DNA of 60,305 nucleotides from Desulfobacula sp. GTDB lineage: Bacteria > Desulfobacterota > Desulfobacteria > Desulfobacterales > Desulfobacteraceae. The notes under the pieces are model-generated. The model saw nothing but the letters and a program-made list of their open reading frames with translations. It had not been told where the DNA came from and made no database searches. Of the stretch, positions 26,816-35,976 are shown one piece after another (the first letter of the stretch is position 1; each line of letters opens with the position of its first letter). A program made the translations under genes and the position numbers. The stretch is from positions 1 through 60,305 of the forward strand of contig NZ_JABZFL010000029.1 in NCBI RefSeq assembly GCF_014237455.1, in the 5' to 3' direction.

Positions 26816-27397
26816 TTATGTATCCTTGAAAAGTTTTAGAATCGGGTCTGAACTGATAATATAATAGACCTGGCCTGTGGCGGGCTCTTTTACCGTCTCC
26901 ATGATGTTAATGTCACTGATAAATTTCACCGTTGCAAGAATATTCAGTTGTTTCTTGTTCTGCCTTGCCGTATCAAATTCTATGGAGGTTATTTTCCCTT
27001 TTTTTGTATAGGCCCAGTAAACTACTTTATCGTGGGCCAGAACCGTTGGGTCATCAAAATTCATATAAAGATCACCGACCAGATCCTGAATTTTCTGCTG
27101 TGATGCAGCTTCAAGCTGCTCATAGATGACAAGAACCCGATGACTTGTTTTCTGTGCCACAACATATAAATTTTTATCCTTGAACTTAAATGTGTCCGGG
27201 GACGCAGCATCAACTGGATTGGCTGCAGCAGTCTCCATCTGCCCCTGATTCAACGCTGCCCCTAAAATATATCCGTGCCGTTCTATTTTTAACTTTTCAA
27301 CCTGCTCAAACAGGCTGCCCAGATCATTGGCAAGAGCCAGGCCTGAGAATAAAAACAATACTAGTATACAGATTGGCCAAACAATTTTTTTGTACAT
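26816..27397 (-). CDS. Exported protein of unknown function, last gene of the HAO operon region
   Basis: About 193 residues with a signal peptide (VWPICILVLFLFSGLALAND, cleaved near ALA). The mature part is soluble and alpha/beta. It includes K-F-K-D-K-N-L-Y-V-V-A-Q and H-R-V-L-V-I-Y-E-Q-L-E-A-A, and no haem or metal motif. I do not recognise the family. It lies downstream of the octahaem cytochrome but after a strong terminator, so it may be a separate unit. An ATG at 27397 or GTG at 27415 may be used. Confidence 0.6.
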   Translation of the reverse strand: MYKKIVWPICILVLFLFSGLALANDLGSLFEQVEKLKIERHGYILGAALNQGQMETAAANPVDAASPDTFKFKDKNLYVVAQKTSHRVLVIYEQLEAASQQKIQDLVGDLYMNFDDPTVLAHDKVVYWAYTKKGKITSIEFDTARQNKKQLNILATVKFISDINIMETVKEPATGQVYYIISSDPILKLFKDT

Positions 27398-27468
27398 TTT
27401 TTTACTTTTTCCCACTTTTAATATTCTTTTACTTTTTCCCCACTTTTTTTTACATTAAGGGGACGGAT

Positions 27469-27511
27469 AAAAAAAATCCGGCAGGACAGCATGTCATGCC
27501 ATCCTGCCGGA
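27469..27511 (-). terminator. Rho-independent terminator after the octahaem cytochrome gene
   Basis: TCCGGCAGGA (27477-27486) and TCCTGCCGGA (27502-27511) form a 10-bp stem, with an inner GCATG/CATGC extension. On the minus strand it is followed by a run of eight T (27469-27476 as A on plus). It directly follows the octahaem cytochrome stop codon (27526). A clear terminator for the minus-strand respiratory operon. Confidence 0.85.
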
Positions 27512-27525
27512 GATAATAATCTTTG

Positions 27526-29115
27526 TTACTGGTTATATCTTAATTTATTTTCTTCTTCGATTAACTTCATGGTTGCCGCACTGCCGCCGGTTTCTATCCA
27601 TAAATGTTCCGGTTTGGCCAGAAGCTCCTTAATATGCTGGCGATATTTTTCACCCTTACCTGCATGGTCGGCCAGTTCCTGAACTTCGGGCAGAAATTCA
27701 TGGTAAAAATTTCTGGCAATTTCATACATGCCGTGCCAATGGGTATAATCCGGTGCAAACATAGCCGCCGCCATTCTGGCACGTCTGCCTTCATGGTGCC
27801 ATATTTCAAACCAAGTATACCCGATTTTATGCTGGAATCCCGTGTTTTCCCAGATCCCGTCTTTTTTCAGCATTTTGACCAGGGCCAGGCCTGGTTTGGC
27901 AAATTTCTCATTGTAGAGATTCACCAGATCATCCAGCTGGGAATAAAAATCTCTTACCTGGTTGACACCATGACAGGATTTGCAGACTTCCTGCATGGTA
28001 GCACGTCTTTCCTGCCAGGAAACAACAGTCTTGATGGTTTTTTCTGCGATCACTTTTTTGAGTTTATCACCTTCCCGGACATAACTCTTAGCTTTGGCTG
28101 TCTGACCGGGGCGAGGTGCAATATCACCGGTGATATCTGCCACCGTACCATCTGTAAATGTCGCACGGTTTAATTTTGCAGAAACAGGGGCTCTCAAATT
28201 CCATGAAAGCCTGTCACCCACATTATGGCTGTTTTTAGCAACAGCACCATTGAGCTTAATATACGATCCCATGTGGCAGGTGGAACATACCGGTGCGGTA
28301 TGGTAATCATCTCCCAATACCCAGGAACCGTCTTTCATGATATTCATGCCATTCGGGGATGCCCCCTTATCAGCAGAATAATAGGCAATACCATGTTTGG
28401 ATTCTTCATAGATCTCTTTTTGTGGATGATCCGGTCCTAAATGGCATTTGCCGCAGTTTTCAGGCTGTCTTGCTCTGGATGCAGAAAAAGAATGCTTGGA
28501 ATGACAGGCATTACAGACACCCTTGCTCCCGTCAGGATTAATTCGGCCAATACCGGAATTGGGCCAGGTATTGTAATCCATCTGGGGTGCATCGGTTTTG
28601 GATCGCATGGGTTTCCCATCCTTATCACGTTTCAGCGATACCACTGATCCATGGCACTGCCAGCAGCCGCTGGCCATATTCCCTTTGTTGGTTGGCATAC
28701 CGCCGACCACTTCCGCCAGCATATTATCAAGAGATGCCATGATTTCACCGGCAGTAGCATGATGCGATATGGCCATTTCCTTTGCCTCGGGTTCATGGCA
28801 TTTTGCGCAGTCATTGGGTGAAAGAATGGCCTTGATAAAGGCGCCTTCATGGTTGTAACCCATTTCATCACCTTTTTCTGCCGCATGGCAGTTGTAACAC
28901 CCGACCTGACCTTCTTTGGCTGCTGCATGGGCACTTCTTTCCCACTGGAGGACCAGGGACTTGTTCTCTTTTAGATGACAGGTGATGCATTTTTTGTTCA
29001 TTTCGATGTTTTTCGGATTTTTTACATCAAAGGACGCTTCAGTCAAAGCAAAAGCTGCCCCTGTTGTAAAAACAAATACAATCATAAAAATCAGTAATGA
29101 CCTTAAAACAGTCAT
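27526..29115 (-). CDS. Octahaem cytochrome c of the hydroxylamine oxidoreductase (HAO) family
   Basis: A 529-residue exported cytochrome with a signal peptide and eight C-x-x-C-H haem sites (CITCH, CYNCH, CAKCH, CWQCH, CNACH, CGKCH, CSTCH, CKSCH). The C-terminal helical part includes W-F-E-I-W-H-H-E-G-R-R-A-R-M-A-A-A-M-F-A-P-D-Y-T-H-W-H-G. Length and haem number match HAO and its reductive relatives (octahaem nitrite/hydroxylamine reductases). A good GGGAGGG site sits 8 bases before ATG 29115. The genes upstream provide a quinol-oxidising module, so I infer that it works as a reductase of nitrite, hydroxylamine or NO in the periplasm. Whether the P460 cross-link tyrosine is present needs an alignment. 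Confidence 0.88.
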   Translation of the reverse strand: MTVLRSLLIFMIVFVFTTGAAFALTEASFDVKNPKNIEMNKKCITCHLKENKSLVLQWERSAHAAAKEGQVGCYNCHAAEKGDEMGYNHEGAFIKAILSPNDCAKCHEPEAKEMAISHHATAGEIMASLDNMLAEVVGGMPTNKGNMASGCWQCHGSVVSLKRDKDGKPMRSKTDAPQMDYNTWPNSGIGRINPDGSKGVCNACHSKHSFSASRARQPENCGKCHLGPDHPQKEIYEESKHGIAYYSADKGASPNGMNIMKDGSWVLGDDYHTAPVCSTCHMGSYIKLNGAVAKNSHNVGDRLSWNLRAPVSAKLNRATFTDGTVADITGDIAPRPGQTAKAKSYVREGDKLKKVIAEKTIKTVVSWQERRATMQEVCKSCHGVNQVRDFYSQLDDLVNLYNEKFAKPGLALVKMLKKDGIWENTGFQHKIGYTWFEIWHHEGRRARMAAAMFAPDYTHWHGMYEIARNFYHEFLPEVQELADHAGKGEKYRQHIKELLAKPEHLWIETGGSAATMKLIEEENKLRYNQ

Positions 29116-29211
29116 ATTCAATCCCTCCCAAAATTTAAGTTAGAATGCAAAAATATAAAGTCTTGCCTGCACCACCTCCTTTCATGATTTATCTTAAATT
29201 TTTGTTAAAGT

Positions 29212-30402
29212 TTATTTTACGTTTGTCTCATTGTCTGGTGTCCAGAATGGAAAGATCCTGCTCAACACAAAAAGGATGATAAACGGAATGGCCATGACAA
29301 TGATCACCGCCAGTATCCCCTCCTTGTCAAACCACTCAGGATGAAATTCAGTATAACCCCTTGCACTCTTACTCATCAGCTGACCACCGATCACAACGTT
29401 CCATCGCATGATCAATACCTGCAGCAAAAGGATGGCCGAGACAACGGCTGCAGTAAAATTATAAATATGCTTATTTATGGTAAAAATACCCATCACGCCC
29501 AGAACAAACAAAGGGATCACCGAGCAGATCTTGACCTGCCATAACCAGAATGAACTTGCCAGGGGACCGTTTAAAAGTCCTTCAACCATATGGTGATACC
29601 CGGATTTTAAGTACGAATGGGAAAACACCTCCAGCATCTCAAAGGTGAAGGCCATAATAAAAAAGAGCGTCAGCGTTTTAATACACGTTTTGATACAATC
29701 ATGATCAATGGATCGCCCCTTTACCTTGCGGATAACAATGTAGGCCAGGATAATGGCGGATATTCCCGATACACAGGCAGAAAACAAAAAGATCACCGGC
29801 ATCAGCGGGGTTGACCATGTGGGGTTGGCTTTAACCCCGCCAAAAATAAAGCCCACATATCCGTGAAGGACGACCGCAATAGGAATGCCGATACCTACCA
29901 GAAACCGGATGATTTTTCGGTCAAGCTTACGGGCATCTTCTGAAACATCAATGCTGTCAAAGGTCAAAGCCCGGTACAAAAGCTGGAGCCAGCCTTTTGA
30001 AGTGGCCCTTAATTCCACCAGATCTTCTCTGTACACAAACAAAATAATAAAGACAACAACTCCCATGGACACGGCATAGATATATCCAAACCCTGCCATA
30101 GCTGAAGAGGGGCTGGGGGTTAAAAGCATATTAAAATTTCGTTCGGGCCGCCCCAGATGGAGCAAAAGCGGCAGGGTGGCAATGGCCAGAAAAGCCAGAG
30201 CAAACAAAAGAGAAAACCTTGCAACCGGGCGCAGGCTTTTGACATCAAAAAGATAATAAAGGGCTGCAATGATAAAGGCTCCGTCCACAAGGCCAGTGAT
30301 ATATGGATATAGGACAATCATCATACTCCAATGGACATGAAGATCATTGGGGAAGACATAATTGGAAACTAACATGGCTGCCGAGCTGTGGGCTGCATCC
30401 AT
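29212..30402 (-). CDS. nrfD: NrfD/PsrC-type membrane quinol-interacting subunit
   Basis: A 396-residue membrane protein with about ten helices. It has D-G-A-F-I-I-A-A-L-Y-Y-L near residue 40, L-H-L-G-R-P-E-R near residue 83 and H-G-Y-V-G-F-I-F-G near residue 180, the pattern of the polysulfide-reductase/NrfD family. These proteins oxidise menaquinol at the outer face of the membrane and hand electrons to a ferredoxin-like partner. A near-perfect GGAGGTGAT lies just before ATG 30402, which overlaps the previous stop by one base (TGATG). It forms a complex with the 4Fe-4S subunit next to it. Confidence 0.9.
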   Translation of the reverse strand: MDAAHSSAAMLVSNYVFPNDLHVHWSMMIVLYPYITGLVDGAFIIAALYYLFDVKSLRPVARFSLLFALAFLAIATLPLLLHLGRPERNFNMLLTPSPSSAMAGFGYIYAVSMGVVVFIILFVYREDLVELRATSKGWLQLLYRALTFDSIDVSEDARKLDRKIIRFLVGIGIPIAVVLHGYVGFIFGGVKANPTWSTPLMPVIFLFSACVSGISAIILAYIVIRKVKGRSIDHDCIKTCIKTLTLFFIMAFTFEMLEVFSHSYLKSGYHHMVEGLLNGPLASSFWLWQVKICSVIPLFVLGVMGIFTINKHIYNFTAAVVSAILLLQVLIMRWNVVIGGQLMSKSARGYTEFHPEWFDKEGILAVIIVMAIPFIILFVLSRIFPFWTPDNETNVK

Positions 30403-31178
30403 CAGATCACCTCCCTTCTGGCACCTTTGTAATAGAGTGCGGGAAAGGTCCCCATCTCTTTTTTAAGAACCGTCAGAACACCGGGGCCTTTTAATATTTT
30501 ATAGACTTCAGATGTTTCATCCTTCATGGAACCAAATTTTCTGGCCCCTGTGGGACAGACCTCAACACAGGCCGGCAACAGTCCTTTTCTGACCCTGTGG
30601 TAACACCAGGTACATTTTTCGGCTACCTTTGTCACGGGATTTAAGAACCGGGCTGAATAGGGGCAGGCCTGAATGCAATAAGCACACCCCACACATCGTT
30701 TTTCATCCACAAGGATAAAACCGTCAGGCGATATAAAGGTGGCTCCCACCGGGCATACCTGGACGCAGGGAGCTTCCTTGCACATATTACAAAGCTTGGG
30801 CACAAAAAAGGTGTCCCTTATTTTTTCGTCAATGTCTGTTCTGGGATGCTGATATCCGTCCAGGCCGCCATGGGGGCTGTCTACATAAATCTGATCGCTG
30901 AATCCCTTGACATACCGCTCAACCCAGGTCCGGTAATTCCCATCGGGAACATTGTACTCCCGCTTGTCTGCAACGCAGCAGGACCCGCAGCCGATACATC
31001 GGGTAACATCCACGATAAAGGCAAATTCCTGATGAAGAATATCATAGTCTTTCCCCTTGATGCCCGGAATCTCTTCAGGAATTTCAAGACTGTCACCCCC
31101 CATTGGCCAGACCAGATATAACGAACCCGCAATGGTTCCGTTTAACACTTTTTTAACAAACGACCGTCGATCCATCAT
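30402..31178 (-). CDS. nrfC: Tat-exported 4Fe-4S ferredoxin subunit (NrfC/PsrB type)
   Basis: About 258 residues. A twin-arginine signal (D-R-R-S-F-V-K-K near residue 3) is followed by a hydrophobic stretch and a polyferredoxin domain with C-I-G-C-G-S-C-C, C-N-M-C-K-E-A-P-C-V-Q-V-C-P, C-V-G-C-A-Y-C-I-Q-A-C-P and C-T-W-C near residues 60-210, which can hold four 4Fe-4S clusters. It moves electrons from NrfD to a periplasmic cytochrome. GGAGG lies 7 bases before the ATG at 31178. The first residues overlap the tetrahaem gene end by 4 bases (ATGA). Confidence 0.9.
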   Translation of the reverse strand: MMDRRSFVKKVLNGTIAGSLYLVWPMGGDSLEIPEEIPGIKGKDYDILHQEFAFIVDVTRCIGCGSCCVADKREYNVPDGNYRTWVERYVKGFSDQIYVDSPHGGLDGYQHPRTDIDEKIRDTFFVPKLCNMCKEAPCVQVCPVGATFISPDGFILVDEKRCVGCAYCIQACPYSARFLNPVTKVAEKCTWCYHRVRKGLLPACVEVCPTGARKFGSMKDETSEVYKILKGPGVLTVLKKEMGTFPALYYKGARREVI

Positions 31179-31711
31179 GATCCTGCCTCCATCAATCCTG
31201 TTATCTGTTTTGCCCGGATAATATATTTTAAAGGCGCATGAACATAATGGCATTGATTGCAATTGTGGGTAATTTTAACAGTCTGATCCTTGAGATGATT
31301 CGGCATGGCAACTGTCTTGATAACTTCTTCATGTCTAGCCTTGATCTCAGTGTTATGACACCGCAGGCAGAGGGTGGTAATCTCTTTTTCTTTTTTAACG
31401 GGCAGTGTTCCGATCTTCTTGTCATCCGCTATATGATCGGCATAAGTTCCATGACAAAATTCACAGGATATGGTCTGATGGCGACCTTTTTTATGAAACT
31501 TTGCTTCATGGGAATGACATTTGAAACAAGACGTGTTGGTTCCATGGCGGATGGGGACAAGGGCTGCTTCTGTGATGGCATCCGCCCTGTAAGGACCGTA
31601 ATCACCAAAAGAATCAGGGAGCAGCAATTGTTTAAATAAAAGCCCTCCCCCGGCCAGCACACCAATACTTAAGACCACGATCAAAAGACGCAACCGATAG
31701 CTTAAATCCAC
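31175..31711 (-). CDS. Membrane-anchored tetrahaem cytochrome c
   Basis: A 178-residue protein with an N-terminal uncleaved helix (L-R-L-L-I-V-V-L-S-I-G-V-L-A-G-G-G-L-L-F) and four C-x-x-C-H sites (CFKCH, CEFCH, CLRCH, CNQCH). It is shaped like a small NapC/NrfH or cytochrome c3 relative, but the spacing of haem sites is not that of classical NrfH. It heads the operon (GTG 31711 after AGGAGG) and could link the NrfCD module to the octahaem enzyme. Confidence 0.85.
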   Translation of the reverse strand: MDLSYRLRLLIVVLSIGVLAGGGLLFKQLLLPDSFGDYGPYRADAITEAALVPIRHGTNTSCFKCHSHEAKFHKKGRHQTISCEFCHGTYADHIADDKKIGTLPVKKEKEITTLCLRCHNTEIKARHEEVIKTVAMPNHLKDQTVKITHNCNQCHYVHAPLKYIIRAKQITGLMEAGS

Positions 31712-31889
31712 AACGACCTCCTGTGTTTTTTCGTACAGCTCTTTATATAGTTGTTTACAGCCGTGAGCTTTGGAACTTTAAATCGTATTACAATATGTTT
31801 TCATGCGCAAATTTTGAACAGCGCACTAAGAAACGTTTGTGTAACAATCGTAACATTATCATTACAAAAAGGTTGCAGGCAAGTTTTTT
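31712..31889 (-). promoter_or_regulatory. Promoter region of the HAO operon
   Basis: This 178-base AT-rich spacer lies before the tetrahaem gene and after the Nudix gene end. On the minus strand it carries two GTTAC repeats (GTTACGATTGTTAC) and TTGTAATG nearby, which might be sites for an FNR/CRP-type regulator. No consensus match can be claimed. I see no clear -35/-10 pair. Confidence 0.25.
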
Positions 31890-32414
31890 TTAAAAAATTT
31901 TAAAGGGAAATTTCCCCTTTTTCCTATCTGAAAAATAATGCTTTAGGGTTTGTTTGATGACTTCAAAGGCAATATCATCCCAGGGGATATCTTTTTCGTC
32001 GAACAACCGGACATCTGTGCTTTCATTTGTAGGGCCGAATTTATCAGAAATCAGGTTTGCCCTGAACATGAAATAAATCTGATCAACAAAAACAATGTTA
32101 AAAAGCCGGTAGGGTTCAATGTTTTGAACATCCGCCATTGTTTCTTCCCTGGTTTCACGAACAGCACCATCCTGAACCGACTCTCCGTTTTCAAGGTACC
32201 CTGCCGGCAGGGTCCATTTACCTTTTCTTGGCTCAATATTTCTTTTGCACAGCAACACCTGTCCGTTTAATTCGGGAATACATCCCACTACCATTTTGGG
32301 ATTGCTATAATGAACCAGGCCGCAGTTTGTACATACGGACCGGGCATGATCATCATCGGGCGGAATTTTCAATTCTGTAAGAGACCCGCACGTCGTGCAA
32401 AATTTAATGTCCAT
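31890..32414 (-). CDS. Nudix hydrolase with N-terminal zinc ribbon
   Basis: A 174-residue protein. A zinc ribbon (C-T-T-C near residue 7 and C-T-N-C-G-L near residue 28) precedes a Nudix domain whose box runs G-Y-L-E-N-G-E-S-V-Q-D-G-A-V-R-E-T-R-E-E-T, the full G-x5-E-x7-R-E-x2-E-E motif. It cleaves nucleoside diphosphates linked to another group, with Mg2+. The ribbon is like that of NudC, but the rest is short, so the substrate is open. Its start lies 6 bp after the hrpB stop codon on the same strand. Confidence 0.87.
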   Translation of the reverse strand: MDIKFCTTCGSLTELKIPPDDDHARSVCTNCGLVHYSNPKMVVGCIPELNGQVLLCKRNIEPRKGKWTLPAGYLENGESVQDGAVRETREETMADVQNIEPYRLFNIVFVDQIYFMFRANLISDKFGPTNESTDVRLFDEKDIPWDDIAFEVIKQTLKHYFSDRKKGKFPFKIF

Positions 32415-32420
32415 AATTAA

Positions 32421-34961
32421 TTATCTCTCCTTTGGTTTTACCCGGTTTGTCGGTCTGGCACCAAGGGGATCATCAGGCCAGAAATGTTTTGGATACCTGC
32501 CCATCAGATCTTTTTTTACATATTTATAAGTGTTCTTCCAGAAATTTTCAAGATCCCTGGTTATCTGAACCGGTCGTCCAGCGGGTGACAACAGATGAAG
32601 GGTAATCGGAATGGTGTGATCCGCAATTTTCGGAGTTGCAGTCAGGCCAAACATTTCCTGTAGCCGGACTTCAAGGACTGGTGAATCAAGAAGACCGTTT
32701 TCACTGCTGTACTTTAATGGCTTTCTAGAGCCGCTGGGGACTTTGATATGGGTTGGTGCATTTTTCTCTATGATCTGCTGCTCTTCCCAGGTCAGCAGAG
32801 ACAAAAAAGCTGCTTCAAAATCAATCCTTTCAAGCTGTTTTAAGGAAACAACGCCAATCAGAAAAGGTTTCAGCCAAATAGTCAACTCCTCTTCAAGAGC
32901 CTTGTCTGAAAGATCCGGCAGGTCCGGAAATCTGCCTGTGTTCTTAAGAAACACTGCGCGTTCTTTCATGCTCTTCAGCCTTTTGGTCCAGGGAAGCCAG
33001 GAAAGTCCCCTTCGCTGGATTTCCTTAATCAGGATAGTACCGGCCATATCTGGATCAATGTCTGATATAGTGCGCCGATGAACCACAAGCTTTTCAAAGA
33101 CAGTGTCTTCTCTTGCCCGGACACCACCCATTTTTTTATCCCATGAAACCGTCTGAACTGTTTTAAATCGTTCGCAAAAATCCAGTTCAAAGTCCTGCTT
33201 TGAATAGGGCGCGCCAAGAAAAATCTTTGCATTTTGTGGATTCCCGTCAAGATGAACTGCAACAATATATTCGCTTAAGGAAACACTATTTGTTCCTGTA
33301 AAAAATGCCCCCTTCCCCGAGGCTGTTAAAAACGTATTGTTCCTGTTGTCCCTTTTCCTGGCGATCCGATCAGGATATGCATGGGCAAGCAACACACCCG
33401 TTTTTTCAATATCTGTCCCCGTCGGCTTTACGCCAAAATCTCTTGCTATCTTTTGCCCGGATTCTATAATCCTGTGAATGGCCCCTTCATTTATCTTGAA
33501 TTCTTTTTTCCATACCTTTTTCTTACTTGTAAACGTTTCAATGATCTCAAGGCGAAGCCGGATATCAGGATCAGCCGCTTTGGGGTCAAACCGGATAAAA
33601 TCCCGCTCATTGAGAAAAGCTGCGATCCTGCAGGCCAAAAGGCCCTGGCCTTTTTCATCTGCCTTGATGACCATATGGGCAAGCCGGGGATGAAGGCCGG
33701 CAGAAGACATTTTTTTACCATGAAATGTAATACGTCCCTGTTCATCAAGGGCACCCAGGGTTTTAAGAAGATTTTGGGCCTGTTCAAAGGATGTTGGTTC
33801 CGGTGGGTCAAGCCATTTTAATTGCCCGGGATCTGATATCCCCCAGGCCGCCAGTTCCAAAGCAAATCCAGTCAAATCAATACTTAAAATTTCTGGCTTT
33901 GTATAGGCTTTCAACAATCGATGATCATATTCAGACCATAACCTGTAACACTTCCCCGGTTCTGTCCGGCCTGCCCGCCCCCTTCTCTGATCAGCAGAGG
34001 CTTTTGAAACCGGGAGAGTCTCAAGGTGGGTCATTCCTGTTTGAGGAGAAAACCTTGGAACACGCATGAGGCCTGCATCAACCACAACGCTGACACCCTC
34101 AATGGTGATAGAGGTCTCTGCAATGGATGTGGCAATCACAATTTTTTGCTTACCTGGGTTTGAGGGGCGAAAGGCTCTGGCCTGATCTTTCTGAGACAGA
34201 TTCCCGTACAAAGGAAACACATGGATCGCTGATTCAAGGTCTTTTTCAAGAATTGAATATAAGATTTTAATTTCCTTTACACCGGGCAAAAAGACCAGCA
34301 TATCCCCGCCGGTTTCTGACAGGGCACGCCTTATAACCGAAGCGCAGGCAGTTTCAATGGGAACGCCCCTTTTTTTCCTGTCTAAAGGAGAAACATAAAT
34401 CGTTTCTACAGAAAAACTTTTTCCCTTTGAAACAATAACAGGTGCATTATCCATGAGCTTTGATACAGCAAAAACATCCATTGTGGCAGACATGACAAGA
34501 ATGCGTAAATCATCGCGCAATGCTTCAAGCGTCTCCAGACAGAGGGCAAGACCGAGATCACTGTGGATATTTCTCTCATGGAACTCATCAAATATCACCA
34601 GCCCGACATCTTCCAGAGACGGATCATTCTGAATTTTCCGGGTAAAAATTCCTTCGGTGATCACTTCTATTCGACTACCCGAACCGATCTTCCTGTCCAA
34701 CCGGATCTGATACCCAATGGTCTGCCCCACTTTCTCTTTCAGAAGATCTGCCATATGGGCAGCACAGGACTTGGCTGCCAGCCGTCTTGGCTCAAGCAGA
34801 ATAATTTTTTTATTCGCAAGCCAGGGTTCATCCAGGAGGGCCAAAGGAACCCGGGTGGTTTTACCTGCACCGGGCGGGGCCTGAATCACAGCGCATCTGG
34901 AGGCCTCAAGAGCTTTTACGATATCGGGGATATGTTTTTGAATTGGAAGGGTCTGATTCAT
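32421..34961 (-). CDS. hrpB: ATP-dependent RNA helicase HrpB
   Basis: An 846-residue DEAH/RHA helicase. Motif I is A-P-P-G-A-G-K-T-T-R-V-P near residue 25, motif II D-E-F-H-E-R near residue 123, motif III S-A-T-M-D, and motif VI Q-R-R-G-R-A-G-R near residue 328. The HrpB-specific C-terminal region ends with R-P-V-Q-I-T-R-D-L-x-x-F-W and G-R-Y-P-K-H-x-W-P-D-D-P. The RNA role in most bacteria is unclear. The start overlaps the stop of the ilvY gene by 4 bases, so the two are co-transcribed. Confidence 0.93.
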   Translation of the reverse strand: MNQTLPIQKHIPDIVKALEASRCAVIQAPPGAGKTTRVPLALLDEPWLANKKIILLEPRRLAAKSCAAHMADLLKEKVGQTIGYQIRLDRKIGSGSRIEVITEGIFTRKIQNDPSLEDVGLVIFDEFHERNIHSDLGLALCLETLEALRDDLRILVMSATMDVFAVSKLMDNAPVIVSKGKSFSVETIYVSPLDRKKRGVPIETACASVIRRALSETGGDMLVFLPGVKEIKILYSILEKDLESAIHVFPLYGNLSQKDQARAFRPSNPGKQKIVIATSIAETSITIEGVSVVVDAGLMRVPRFSPQTGMTHLETLPVSKASADQRRGRAGRTEPGKCYRLWSEYDHRLLKAYTKPEILSIDLTGFALELAAWGISDPGQLKWLDPPEPTSFEQAQNLLKTLGALDEQGRITFHGKKMSSAGLHPRLAHMVIKADEKGQGLLACRIAAFLNERDFIRFDPKAADPDIRLRLEIIETFTSKKKVWKKEFKINEGAIHRIIESGQKIARDFGVKPTGTDIEKTGVLLAHAYPDRIARKRDNRNNTFLTASGKGAFFTGTNSVSLSEYIVAVHLDGNPQNAKIFLGAPYSKQDFELDFCERFKTVQTVSWDKKMGGVRAREDTVFEKLVVHRRTISDIDPDMAGTILIKEIQRRGLSWLPWTKRLKSMKERAVFLKNTGRFPDLPDLSDKALEEELTIWLKPFLIGVVSLKQLERIDFEAAFLSLLTWEEQQIIEKNAPTHIKVPSGSRKPLKYSSENGLLDSPVLEVRLQEMFGLTATPKIADHTIPITLHLLSPAGRPVQITRDLENFWKNTYKYVKKDLMGRYPKHFWPDDPLGARPTNRVKPKER

Positions 34962-35833
34962 CCGTCACCAGCAATGCTCCATAATGCCTTGACTCTGGGA
35001 TTGGCAAGATTCTTTTTCCGGGTACAAAGGCCGATGATAAAGGGTGGCAGTTCCGGAGCCCCGTCCAGAATCTTTACCTGATTAAAGAAAGGGCTCTTTT
35101 CCAGCACCATTCTGGGAACAAGTCCAATGCCGCAGCCAAGGCTCACCATGACAATGATGGCCTCGTTTCCTGCCACCTGGGAGTAAATTTTTGGAATAAA
35201 ATTTTCCTCTGAAAACCACTGGTCAATGCGGTCCCTGCTCAACCCGTGATCCGGTATGATCAAAGGGGTCTGCTCCCAGTCAACCCCGTCTGCTGTTTCT
35301 ATAATGATCTCAGGATATTGCAACGGCGCAATAAAAACCAGAGGCGTCTGAAAGATGGTTTTAAAAACAAGATCTTTGGGCACAACATCCGGCAAGGCGG
35401 CAATAACCATGTCTGCATCCTGGCTTGAAAGCTTAATCAAGGCTTTGGCCGGATCACCGGTTTCAAGGTGTATCCGCACACCGGGATGGGCCTTTCGATA
35501 TTTTTCCATCATGTCAGGAAGGATGCCGTAGGCTGCGGTAACAGAGCAATATAACGAGAGCTCACCCTGAAGGATATTATCAGAAGACAGCTCGTCATGG
35601 AGCCTGTCCCATCGCTGGAGAACATCATCTGCATATTTTTTGAATGCAATCCCGGCCGGGGTCAGCTCCACAGACCGGTTATCCCGGACAAAAAGTTTTT
35701 CATCTAGGTCTGTTTCGAGTCGCTGGATCACCCGTGTCAATGCAGATGGTGTGATATAACAGGCCTGGCTGGTCCTTGCAAAATGCAATGTTCCGGCAAG
35801 ATGCCTGAAAAGCTTTAAATTTCGAATGTCCAT
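34958..35833 (-). CDS. ilvY: LysR family transcriptional regulator IlvY
   Basis: A 291-residue LysR regulator. The N-terminal winged helix (residues 1-60) has F-R-H-L-A-G-T-L-H-F-A-R-T-S-Q-A-C-Y-I-T-P-S-A-L-T-R-V-I-Q-R-L-E. The C-terminal effector domain follows from about residue 90. It is divergent from ilvC by 143 bases, the same layout as in enterobacteria, where IlvY activates ilvC in response to acetolactate or acetohydroxybutyrate. This context supports the IlvY name. Confidence 0.85.
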   Translation of the reverse strand: MDIRNLKLFRHLAGTLHFARTSQACYITPSALTRVIQRLETDLDEKLFVRDNRSVELTPAGIAFKKYADDVLQRWDRLHDELSSDNILQGELSLYCSVTAAYGILPDMMEKYRKAHPGVRIHLETGDPAKALIKLSSQDADMVIAALPDVVPKDLVFKTIFQTPLVFIAPLQYPEIIIETADGVDWEQTPLIIPDHGLSRDRIDQWFSEENFIPKIYSQVAGNEAIIVMVSLGCGIGLVPRMVLEKSPFFNQVKILDGAPELPPFIIGLCTRKKNLANPRVKALWSIAGDG

Positions 35834-35860
35834 CTCTCAATACCTAACAGTATGTTTCAA

Positions 35861-35875
35861 ATTATGCAACATAAT
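35861..35875. promoter_or_regulatory. Candidate IlvY operator
   Basis: ATTATGCAACATAAT is a perfect inverted repeat (6-bp arms, CAA centre) in the ilvY-ilvC divergent spacer, with a second TTGCAAATGC-like half next to it. LysR regulators bind such T-x11-A dyads, and IlvY is known to bind tandem operators here in E. coli. Activity is not tested. Confidence 0.5.
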
Positions 35876-35976
35876 ATTGCAAATGCTTCATTTGACGCAA
35901 CAATAAAATTGATGATAATTATACAACCGGTTCAATTCATATTAATGTTCAATTTTTCATAAAAGAGGAGCACACC

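Noticed and set aside
31712-31889. An FNR or HcpR consensus site before the HAO operon
   Set aside because: GTTAC repeats are present, but no half-site pair fits a consensus that I can state with confidence.
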